From NCBI GenBank assembly GCA_033239525.1, contig BSYO01000014.1:5560536-5624535 (forward strand): a stretch of 64,000 nt of DNA, given 5' to 3'. Below, piece by piece: positions 56,621-64,000 of the stretch; positions within the stretch are counted from its first letter, which is position 1; each line of letters begins with the position of its first letter. This DNA comes from Nepenthes gracilis. Lineage: Eukaryota > Streptophyta > Magnoliopsida > Caryophyllales > Nepenthaceae. The notes under the pieces are model-generated. The model searched no databases. It worked only from the letters and a program-made list of their open reading frames with translations, and was not told the origin of the DNA. The position numbers and the translations under genes are program-made.

Positions 56621-57994
56621 CGGGTTTCTACGTCACGTCGACCCGGCTCACGTAGTACACCGGTTGTTGCTTGCCTTCATGTTCCGCCACTAACACGGAG
56701 CTGAGGGCGGAAGCTGACGTTGCCAGGTAGAGGTAGAGATCTTCTCCTTCGCGCGGTGAGCTCAGGAGCGGCGCGCTGGAAAGATAAGTCTTCAATTCCC
56801 TGAATGCTTCGTCGCATTTTTCACTCCATTCGAACCTGTGCGACTTGGTGCCCCTTAGCGCCTTGAAGAAAGGCAAGTATTTCTCAGCTGACTTGGCCAA
56901 GAACCGTGAGAGGGCTGCTATCCGCCTGTCGGCTCTGACTTCTTTTCTTTGTCTTGTCGGAGGGTTCAAATCGAGTATTGCCTTGATCTTCTCGGATTGG
57001 CTTCTATTCCGCTACCGGGATACAATGAAGCCTAAGAATTTTCGGAGGTTACCCCGAACGCGCATTTGGCGGGGTTAAGCTTCATCCCATGCTGTCGGAG
57101 GATCTGGAAGGTCTCGTCCAGGTCGTCGACGTGGCGGCTTGCTACCTTGCTTTTTACGAGCATATCGTCGACGTACACCTCCACACTCCGCCCAATTTGA
57201 GCTGCGAACATCTTGTTTACGAGGCGCTGGTACGTTGCGCCCGCATTCTTGAGACCAAAGGGCATCATTTTGTAGCAATACGTCCCTTGGTCTGTCATGA
57301 ACGAGGTGTGCTCCTCGTCCTCTGGGTCCATCCGGATCTGGTTGTATCCCAGTACGCCGTCCATGAAGCTCAGCAGTTCGTGCCCGGACGTGGAGTCCAC
57401 GAGTTGGTCAATCCTTGGGAGCGGAAAGCTATCTTTGGGGCAGGCCTTATTCACGTCAGTGAAGTCGACACACATCCGCCACTTGCCGCTGCTCTTTTTT
57501 ACCAGCACGACGTTGGACAGCCACTCCGGGTACTGGACTTCTCTGATAAATCCCGCGTCCAAGAGCCTCTTCACTTCTTCCCTGATGGCGACCAACTTCT
57601 CGACGGAGTGGTTCCTCCGCTCGCTGGACGGGTTTTCGCTCGCGTCAAGGCCCACTTGTGGACTATGACTTCGGCCGATATCCCCGCATGTCGGCGAGCC
57701 CCATGCAAACACATCGGAGTTGGTCCGTAGGAAGGTAATTAGTCTGTCGCGATCTCCCGTTGAAGGATTTCCACTATCTTTGACGCACCGCTCTGGATCG
57801 GAGGGATCGAGCGGAATCGCCTCAGTCTCTTCCCCTGACCGGGCCTGTTGGAGCGACGTCTCGTCGCGGAGGTCCAGGTCTTCACTTGGTCCGCAAGGTG
57901 TCGTAGGACTGATTTGGGACAAGTAGCACGTCCGCCCCATTTCTTGGTCTCCTAGAACTTCTCCCACCCCCCAAGGGGTGGGAAATTTCACCAA
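56621..57994 (-). pseudogene. Reverse transcriptase and RNase H, TE-G
   Basis: The RT is open at 57032-57994 (320 residues). FIREVQYPEWLSNVVLVKKS is at 149-168, then MCVDFTDVNKACPKDSFPLP, LLSFMDGVLGYNQIRM (first Asp at 212), MMPFGLKNAGATYQRLVNKM and the catalytic EVYVDDMLVKSK (YVDD at 274-277). After a frameshift near 57030 the thumb and RNase H continue at 56628-56969 with RIAALSRFLAKSAEKYLPFF, FEWSEKCDEAFRELKTYLSS and QQPVYYVSR. All RT aspartates are present. DMLVKSK in place of DILIYSK marks the Tat lineage. Confidence 0.92.
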
Positions 57995-58330
57995 AGTGCG
58001 GGATGGATGTGACTGCTTCGAAGGCCGTCAGGAATGGTCTGCCGAGTATGGCATTGTATACAGACGGAAGGTCGACGACGAGGAACGCCAACTCGCGCGT
58101 CATAGAGCGCGGGTGAGTCCCCATCGTGACTTCCAGTCGTATAATCCCTTGCATTGAAAAGGCTCGTTGTCCAAGCCGTATAATGGTCCGTTTGCTGCCC
58201 TCATTTGGCTACATTTTAGTCCTGGGCCAGAACGGTAAGATACAGCAAATTTTGCGACTTCCATTATCAATGAAGACCATTCTACCGGTAGTCATCACCA
58301 CCAGCAGAAACGAGGGCCGACAACAAAGGG
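57882..58330 (-). pseudogene. Aspartic protease, TE-G
   Basis: Active-site-like VFIDNGS at about 58255-58275, in place of the DTG or DSG of chromoviruses, which fits the DNGS form in Tat elements. Then IIRLEVTMGTHPRSMTRELA, FLVVDLPSVYNAILGRPFLT and AFEAVTSIPHFGEISHP. A frameshift at the C-terminal end makes it overlap the RT open frame. It would process the polyprotein. Confidence 0.85.
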
Positions 58331-58740
58331 GGTCAGATGGGGAAGTTACATGTGCCATGTCTTGGCCGCTAAAGCTAATGACATCATTTCTAACCCCTAA
58401 CTTCGCCCGCTTGCTACCGGGAAGCTATTTCCGTGGTCCGTGCCTCGTTCACAAAGTTGGCGGAAGAGATCATGGACTGCGCCGCCGCCGCGGGCTCTTG
58501 GTGGCTCGCTGGGTTCTCCGCCGAGGGGGCGGTTCTTGCCCCGAGCCTTTCACGAATCTCTTTCAGTGTCCTCACGGATCAGATCTTCAATCTCTGCCTT
58601 GGGTGGTGCGGGCAGCTCGATTGAGTGCCCCTGCAGCGGTGGTCTGGCGCACTTTGTGTCTCAGCCGCCGGGACCCTTGGGTGTCTTTGGCCACTTGAAG
58701 AATCTTTCATCCCGGATCTGCATGGATGTTTGTGCGGCTA

Positions 58741-59701
58741 TCATTCAGCGGGGTCGAGAGGCCTGGCTGTAATCCTTCTTAGGCCCCCGGGTCGCCTTGC
58801 TCGGCGCTCCATGAAGGCTGGCCGCCGCCGTCCCTCTTTCTTCCTCCGGCGCTCTCGGAGGTCTCGGCCCGATCCGCCCGCCAGGGCGTTTTGCTTCGTT
58901 GGCCTCTTCGGCCGTGATATACGCCGGGCAATGGTCTCCGCCTCCCCGAAAGTTGCGGGCGCTGGTGCGATGTGTGCTTGAAGAAGTCCCCGCGCCAAGG
59001 TGGCGATGAAGGCTGTGAGCTTCGGTTCGTCGGAGAGGTGCGGGATCGTCGCGCCTCGAGTGATGAAACGGTCCGGAACCGCTTGAGCTCTTTCATCCGT
59101 CCTCGGCGGAGGCGGACTAGGTGCCATGGTTGTCTCTCCTCCCGCCCGCTTTCTTGCGAAGCGCTCGAGAAGCTATCGCGAGCTCGTCGAGCGAGCATAT
59201 GGAGTTCGGGGGAGGCCATGGAACCGAGGTAGCGCCGCCCTAAGGGTGACGGGGAAGCTCGACACATCGGGGCCTCGCTTGCCTTGTAAAGTGAGGTGGG
59301 TGCGAGCGGTTGAGATGGTCCATGGGATCCTTGCTTCCGTCAGATCCCTCCATGACCGGCATTCTGAACTTGCTCGTGGCGGGCGTGTCCGCGAGTCCAT
59401 GGCGAAGGGCGACTGCGGAGGGTGGCGGAGGAGGCGTGGGCTTCTCCTTGTGCGGGTGTCCCACAACACCTTGACTTTCTCCTCCATCAAGGATCCGTAG
59501 AGCCCTTCGCGCGCATTGAGACGGCGCGGAGCTCCGTGTTTCCCGGAGGTTCGCCTCGTGCTTGTCGGGGTGGCGGCTCTCTGCATGGGAGGCGCGCTCC
59601 CCATGGGAGCCAGCGGCCGGTGGTCTCCCGTTGCCGAGTTGCGGAGGGAGCGTCATCAGCTGTCCTCCCTGCCGTCCGGGCGAGGCGGCTTTCCGCCTCA
59701 T
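58741..59701 (-). pseudogene. Gag, TE-G, cut by assembly gap
   Basis: Right piece (59240-59701) has the Tat-type gag landmark SKFRMPVMEGSDGSKDPMDH. The next piece, in another frame, gives MCRASPSPLG and RQPWHLVRLRRGRMKELKRF. The third (58741-59127) gives DRFITRGATIPHLSDEPKLT and AFIATLARGLLQ. Together they follow the retrotransposon gag capsid order. At least three frameshifts. 58331-58740 is a gag-protease connector without a readable knuckle. The N-terminus runs into the N gap. Confidence 0.8.
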
Positions 59702-59703
59702 TC

Positions 59704-59803
59704 NNNNNNNNNNNNNNNNNNNNNNNNNNNNNNNNNNNNNNNNNNNNNNNNNNNNNNNNNNNNNNNNNNNNNNNNNNNNNNNNNNNNNNNNNNNNNNNNN
59801 NNN
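59704..59803. other. Assembly gap (100 N)
   Basis: Exactly 100 N. The 5' LTR of TE-G and probably other DNA is missing here, because the sequence changes from gag to LINE-like DNA across it. The round number suggests an unknown gap size. Confidence 0.99.
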
Positions 59804-61271
59804 GATCCTTCTTTGCTCTGTCCTAGTGATTATTAGCTGGATTCGGATTGGGCTATCCTGCTGGCCTTGGTGTTGAGAGAAGTTCTGCTTCTCTATGGGC
59901 TCAAGATGATGCTGCCCTATCAGTATTTGGTTGCAGTCGTCAACAGCAACTCAGTGTGTTGCTGCAGCATTGTTGGTGTTCTGTACCTTGAATTGCTGAT
60001 CTAGTCAAATGGCTCGGTTGGTTTTGGTAATAGGTGTTTTATTGGCCCTGTCATTGTCAATAAAGGCACCCGCTTGCAATGATGCTATTTAGATAGCTGC
60101 CAATTGGAATTACCCCGCTGTCGGATTCTTATGCTGGAATGCTGGTTCTGCTTTTTGGGGCCTTCTTGTCACTGAGGGATTGCTGGCCTGAAGCCGGGGG
60201 TTTATCCTTCTGTCCCCCTGTGGGATTCGTGGTTTGATGGACTTATGTCCTTTTTCACCGTTGTTGAAGAAATTGTCCCTGGTTTAATTGGCCAGGTGAT
60301 ATGGTCCTTCGTTCTTGAGTCTCTGGATGTTGATGGCCTTACTCCCTGCTGTTGATCGTGTTTGTTTCCTGCTTATGTGGGATTCAGCATTTTATCTTTA
60401 TTAGTGTTGATCTTTGAAGATCGATTCTTTGCCGGGTTTGGTCTTGGCTTCACCTTTGGTTGGGCGTCTTAGGTGCTATGCCCCTATTCTTTTTGGTTGC
60501 TGTTGCTGATGCTCTGATGCCGAGTAATGATGATTCTGTAGCATCTGTTTCTTGCTCCTGCTGCTTGCCGCCTATGGGTAGTTGCTATAGGCCCTGGGAG
60601 AATGAGCATTGGGTTTGTTCTCCGCATTTGGAGTTGAGGGCGAATTGGGTTTTGACAGTTATGGGTATTCTGCTGCTGCTGCCTGTGCTGTGCCCCATCT
60701 TGTACCCTGCTGAAATGCTGAATTATGCTAGGATTCTAGATTCCTGGTTAACTTTGCCGATGCTTTGTTGATTTTCGCCATCGATTCCCCGTCTTTGGTG
60801 TATCAGGAGTTTTGGACGGGCGGAGTTGTCGCTGGTTGGATGCCTGCGTTGCAGGCTCATGCAGGGTGTGCTTCATGTGTTTATGATGAGAGCTGGGTGT
60901 GCCCAGGCCATTGGTTTGGTGCTGATCCTGAATAGGTGGAATATATGGTGCTGGCGGTTGCTGCTCTAGGGCTTACAGATTGAATATGATGCAGTCCATG
61001 CATATGCAGTAGGCGGCTGTTCCGATGGGGACTCCAGGAATGTGTAGCTACTACTGTTTTTTTTTTGTGCTGGCGTTGGGGCGTTGGGCATGCTGCTGTT
61101 GCCTATTGCTTCCTGCTAACGGAAGGCTGGGGGTGCACTTTGGAAGTGGGTAGCTTTGGTTTGCAGTAGCAAGTTGATGCGGGGCGATCGGATGCTGCTG
61201 TTTCTGTCGTCTCAGGAGTAACTGGTTTTGCATCTGTTTATGTAAAATGTCAGTACTTACCAAAAAAAAAA
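59804..61271 (+). mobile_element. Probable LINE 3' region, plus strand
   Basis: TGCTG-rich low-complexity DNA, like the body of the LINE tail at 39258-39766, ending GTACTTACCAAAAAAAAAA, the LINE end type seen at 5881 and 39750. The only longer frame (60460-60771) has no known domain. The 3' end is complicated by a repeat of TATGTAAAATGTCAGT on both sides of the short ACTTACC poly(A) tail, so the tail could instead be a separate tiny insertion. No ORF2 remnants. Confidence 0.45.
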
Positions 61272-61299
61272 TATATGTAAAATGTCAGTGTTTCTTTTT

Positions 61300-61776
61300 T
61301 CTGTTTGACCGCTCCTCTTAGAGGCTTTTTGAGGTATTCTCAATTGTTTTAGTATTTTGGATTGATGAGAGAAAAAATTACAACATCTATGTTTTATCGC
61401 CAAGTATTTTGACTTGGGGATAAAACATAATCCGCTGGGACATACCCCGAGCAACGAGTACAAACGAAAGTACATAAAGAGCCTCTAGGAGGCCAACATT
61501 CTACATAATCCATAGAAATAGAAGGAAAATTACATCACAAAATCGGGGTAAAGCACAGCTTTCCATCCCCCAGCACCCAAAGCATCTGCTGTAGTGCTCC
61601 AATTAGCTGCCATGCGGAACCAGGCCCAGCAATTCACACACCGCCACCGACGGGAGCAGCTACAGCATCATCAACCAGCCAGAAGAAAATTCAACCAGGA
61701 TTTAACGCAGCAATTGCCTAACACATGCATCCACCTGCAGCTTAATTATCAGCACCACAGATGCAGTACCCACATG
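61300..61776 (-). mobile_element. LINE 3' region relic, minus strand
   Basis: Read on the minus strand it goes from TGCTG-rich DNA (61570-61770) through GCCTCCTAGAGGC and GTACTCGTTGCTCGGGGTAT to a long stem-loop (61388-61429): arms TATGTTTTATC and CCAAGT with their complements, one mismatch. The order is as in the next relic at 61777-61956, so the two are related copies in the same orientation. Confidence 0.55.
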
Positions 61777-61956
61777 CTTTTTTTTTTTTTGGTAAGTAAG
61801 TGTATTTTGAATTTAAAGGAGAAAATTAATTTACAAAATCAATGTTATAACTCCAGGATTTTTAACATGGAGTTAGAACATAAAAAGCTGTGGCATACCC
61901 CGAGCAGCTAGTACATCAAAGGATCCGCCAAAAAAAAAACCTCTAAGAGGAATAAT
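61777..61956 (-). mobile_element. 5'-truncated LINE tail, minus strand
   Basis: Starts at a T run (61779-61790, the poly(A) on the minus strand) followed by GGTAAGTAAGTG, complement of CACTTACTTACC. It carries the stem-loop arms TAACTCCA and TGGAGTTA (61844-61879), the GCATACCCCGAGCA block also found at 61440, and CCTCTAAGAGG at its far end. The target duplication is not clear. Confidence 0.6.
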
Positions 61957-62078
61957 CTTGATGGGTACACCAAAAATGGGCTGGCCCAAGAAGAAGTCAA
62001 CGGAAGCCCAGGAAGGCCAGTCAACGTTCCTGACGGCCCACCAAGGAGATAGGCACAGAAACTGAAAGGCCCAAGGAT

Positions 62079-62276
62079 GGTCAACGTTGGCGTTGACCGT
62101 CCCGGCGGCCAACTGGCTCAAAAACGGTCAACTCGGCGTTGACCGGTTTGTTGGGCCACCAGAGGCTTTGCAACAGAGATGGGCCTGTTCCATTATGGCC
62201 CACGGCCCATCAGATGGTCGCCCACCGCTCTCCACGAAGGCGGCCGACACCCTGATGGTCAACTCAGACGTTGACC
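62079..62276 (+). repeat. Inverted W-box-like repeats in TE-H LTR
   Basis: Three palindromes: 62079-62098 (GGTCAACG, TTGG, CGTTGACC), 62125-62145 (CGGTCAAC and GTTGACCG around TCGGC) and 62257-62276 (GGTCAAC and GTTGACC around TCAGAC). A decayed fourth, GTCAACGTTCCTGACGG, is near 62022. They lie 120-320 bp from the favoured LTR start. Confidence 0.8.
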
Positions 62277-62724
62277 GTCCACTTCTTACGCACTGGGCCC
62301 TAAAATAGGCCCTTCTACAGAAATGGGCCTGACTCGCCTCAGGCCCATAGCCCAAATGAAGGCCACCAACGGACGCCTTTCACGCTCAGCCCAGCCCAAG
62401 AGTTCTAGGGCATAGACCCACGATGGAGGAGGGCGACGAAAACCTGCAACGCATTTAATGCGGTCGCCGGAGACACGCAAAAGAGGTGGAAAGGCTAGCC
62501 ACCAGGGGCATGGCTGGCACGACACCAACGCCACCTGCTTCCATCTGCAGGTGGCCAACCACTCCCCGCAGAGGGAGGAGTCAGGCTTGACAAACGACAC
62601 TCCGCAACGTGCCGATCACGGCAACTGGGCAGCCGGCGTGACCAGCGGTCCACGACAGTGACCAACGGAGCAATGGCCCAAGCAGCGACCACCTTGGTGC
62701 CCAAGAATCCAACATGGTGAGGCG

Positions 62725-62732
62725 TATAAGAA
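62725..62732 (+). promoter_or_regulatory. TATA box of TE-H LTR
   Basis: TATAAGAA in GAGGCGTATAAGAACCCTCA, same context as the TE-G LTR TATA (GGCATATAAGCGCTCTCA). Confidence 0.7.
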
Positions 62733-63235
62733 CCCTCACGCCCCACTGAGAAAGGGGAGCTTTTCTGAGATCCTTCCAAGCATCTTACATTCTTCACTTC
62801 TCTTTGAATCAAGAACTAAAAAGACAAATCCTATTGACCGCTTCCTTTGAGTGAACTCCCGACCTTGCGCACGAGCTCGATCCTGGCCCGAGTTCTCAGG
62901 CACGATCGAACTTCAAGGCAACGAACGGGTCGCTATACACGTTCTCTGCCTTCCCACCATCCAGATACGAGGAAGGGCCCGCTCCTTACTGACATCTGGA
63001 ACCAAATACTCCTCTCTCTTCTCTCTTCTCTCATTGCTCTTTCTATCCTTCAGTTCCTTCAATTGAAGGCTGTTTATTGACTTGAGCGTCGGAGTGTTTT
63101 CGGTGGGATTAATTCCCGCCGTGAACGCTGATCTCTTGTTTGCTTTAGTGGTGTGCAGGGTTCGCACTCGGTGAACGAAGCTGGATCAGCTCATCCAAGA
63201 ATCCCGGTCGTCAAGTCGGATCAGTGCACGCATCA

Positions 63236-63255
63236 TTGGCGCCTGTCGGGAATCG
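63236..63255 (+). promoter_or_regulatory. Primer binding site of TE-H
   Basis: TTGGCGCCTGTCGGGAATCG directly after the LTR. The TGGCGCC start is typical of Tat and Athila elements and differs from the TGGTATCAGAG of the chromoviruses in this window. I did not assign the tRNA. Confidence 0.8.
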
Positions 63256-63316
63256 CTTACAAAAAGCCTACCACAAAAAAATCCGCACTAACTCTCTGTC
63301 ACCTTCTCGCTTCTAC

Positions 63317-64000
63317 AATGGTGAACACGAGAGCACAAAGCTAGCGATCCAGCTAGGGGAGATCGTCGGCCCGACCGGGACCATCTTTGCTAATGTCCCG
63401 GTCAACGAGGCCACAGTGGGAGTCCGCCACCTTATTTTCGACAACCGGGTGGAGCGGATGCAAGGCTACAATCGCCTGCTCCAACTGCTCTGTGCACAGA
63501 AGGAGCAACAACTGCCGGTGGCTCCACCTGCCGTCATCCCCGCTCCCGCCACCAAAAAAGGTGGCCAGAGGAAGAAGAAGCCGGCCAAGAGGCCTGCGAA
63601 AGCCGGGAACAATCCGGCTCCGGCGTCCTCCCGCGCTCCTGGCCAGAACAGGCCAACAGAACGCTCCGGGAGTACGTCTCCTACAGAGAGCCCAGAAAGG
63701 AGAAATCCTCGATATTCTCGGGCAAAGGACCATCACGCAGTCCAGGAGCGAGCCTCCGGGACTGCCAGATCCACTGGTGGCAGCAGTCGACCGACTGCTG
63801 AACCCGCCGGGGACAAGACGGAGTTGAGGAATTTCCTCAACTCCAAGAGATCAGCCAACGCCACTCGTGCCGACCCACGAGTGGATCAAATCTGGAACCG
63901 CGTGTTCCAGAACGACGAGGGCACCATCGACTTGGACAGGTCGCCTTTCACTGCAGAAATCTTAAGCCGTCCTCTACCGTCCAAGTTCAAAATGCCGTCC
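63317..64000 (+). CDS. Gag N-terminal part, TE-H (partial, start frameshifted)
   Basis: From KLAIQLGEIVGPTGTIFANV the frame is open to the window end (about 228 codons) and includes FDNRVERMQGYNRLLQLLCA, a basic Lys/Arg/Pro-rich stretch (KKGGQRKKKPAKRPAKAGNN), RNFLNSKRSANATRADPRVD and finally SPFTAEILSRPLPSKFKMPS, the entry to the Tat gag capsid-like domain (TE-G has SKFRMPVMEG at the same place). The natural start MVNTRAQ at 63318 is one frame off and stops after eight codons, so a small indel separates it from the body. The first in-frame Met is in RVERMQG. A competing frame at 63387-63827 is open by chance. Confidence 0.75.

Larger units (their letters stand above)
48318..59703 (-). mobile_element. 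TE-G: Tat/Retand-type Ty3/gypsy element with antisense ORFs
   Basis: Minus-strand order from the right: gag, protease, RT and RNase H, a second RNase H, integrase, then a 4-5 kb region with plus-strand (antisense) ORFs, PPT and 3' LTR. The YVDDMLVKSK RT box, the second RNase H (WTLNVDGSS) and the additional ORF between integrase and LTR are hallmarks of the Tat lineage. It starts TGTTGCGTCCC inside the RNase H of TE-F. The five bases before (gaggt) should be its target duplication. The 5' LTR is missing because the sequence stops in gag at an N gap. GC-rich compared with its neighbours. Confidence 0.9.
61959..63235 (+). repeat. 5' LTR of TE-H (left border uncertain)
   Basis: Right end ...CGCATCA next to the PBS. 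The left end may be TGATGGGTACACC at 61959, just after the LINE tail, or TGTTGGGCCACC at 62148, which is closer to the TE-G LTR start. I favour the first because the GGCCCA-rich W-box-like repeats continue up to it. Non-coding. Confidence 0.65.
61959..64000 (+). mobile_element. TE-H: Tat/Retand-type element, 5' end, running off the window
   Basis: Plus-strand 5' LTR, PBS and gag, ended by the window edge. The LTR has a TATA box, parts similar to the TE-G LTR (GCAGCCGGCGTGACCAGCGG, then TTGGTGCCCAAGA) and a GAGCGTCGGAGTGTTTTCG stretch near its end, as usual in Tat LTRs. It faces TE-G and is a separate element of the same lineage. Its gag is open for over 220 codons, so it is better preserved than TE-G. 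Confidence 0.82.

Noticed and set aside
60460..60771. 103-residue plus-strand frame with hydrophobic stretches
   Set aside because: Lies in TGCTG-rich LINE-like DNA, which readily gives Leu/Cys-rich frames. No domain or start context supports it.
63387..63827. 146-residue plus-strand frame in TE-H
   Set aside because: It overlaps the true gag frame, which alone leads into the conserved PFTAEIL and KFKMPS gag landmark. This frame stops without a domain.

Overview
The window is nuclear DNA of a higher plant and consists almost entirely of nested, decayed retrotransposons. I found no host gene, tRNA, rRNA or CRISPR array. The evidence for a plant is the mix of element types: Ty3/gypsy chromoviruses of the Tekay/Del type, Tat/Retand-type Ty3/gypsy elements with an extra antisense ORF, and L1-like LINEs whose ORF1 has a DUF4283-like domain. 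The species cannot be told from this sequence. The layout suggests pericentromeric or similar heterochromatin.

Elements are named TE-A to TE-H here. TE-A (1-12879, minus) is a Tekay-like element whose left LTR runs off the window; its integrase is split by an ORF1-only LINE (2132-5898). TE-B (12880-15571, minus) is a remnant of LTR, non-coding internal DNA and gag. It abuts the 3' end of TE-C (plus), made of integrase 15572-16584 and an LTR in two pieces, 16650-16825 and 41921-43838. That LTR is split by TE-D (16826-41915, minus; TSD agtag). TE-D holds three later insertions: the coding Tekay-like element TE-E (18110-31112, plus; TSD aggat) in its left LTR, a solo LTR (33464-36596, plus; TSD caggt) in its non-coding interior, and a 5'-truncated LINE (39258-39766; 16-bp TSD) in its right LTR. 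TE-E itself carries a solo LTR of the same family as the first (23164-26378, minus; TSD gaagc) inside its reverse transcriptase.

Right of this nest, a second partial copy of the TE-C LTR (43839-44098) is followed by TE-F (44099-48317, minus), an LTR plus pol element cut at its RNase H by TE-G. TE-G (48318-59703, minus) is a Tat/Retand-type element: LTR, PPT, antisense ORFs with their own TATA-like boxes, integrase, second RNase H, RT, protease and gag. It ends at a 100-N assembly gap. Past the gap are LINE 3' relics (59804-61956) and the 5' LTR, PBS and still-open start of gag of a second Tat/Retand-type element, TE-H (61959-64000, plus).

No reading frame except the partial gag of TE-H looks able to make an intact product. 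The more interesting signals are regulatory and structural. Inverted pairs of TTGACC (W-box) repeats sit near the 5' end of LTRs from two unrelated lineages. CTCGAG-rich clusters lie just upstream of LTR TATA boxes, and a GGCAAGTGTAC-type motif is shared by most of the LTRs. LINE tails carry a stem-loop whose position is kept while its stem sequence changes. The TE-G antisense ORFs have duplicated promoter-like blocks.
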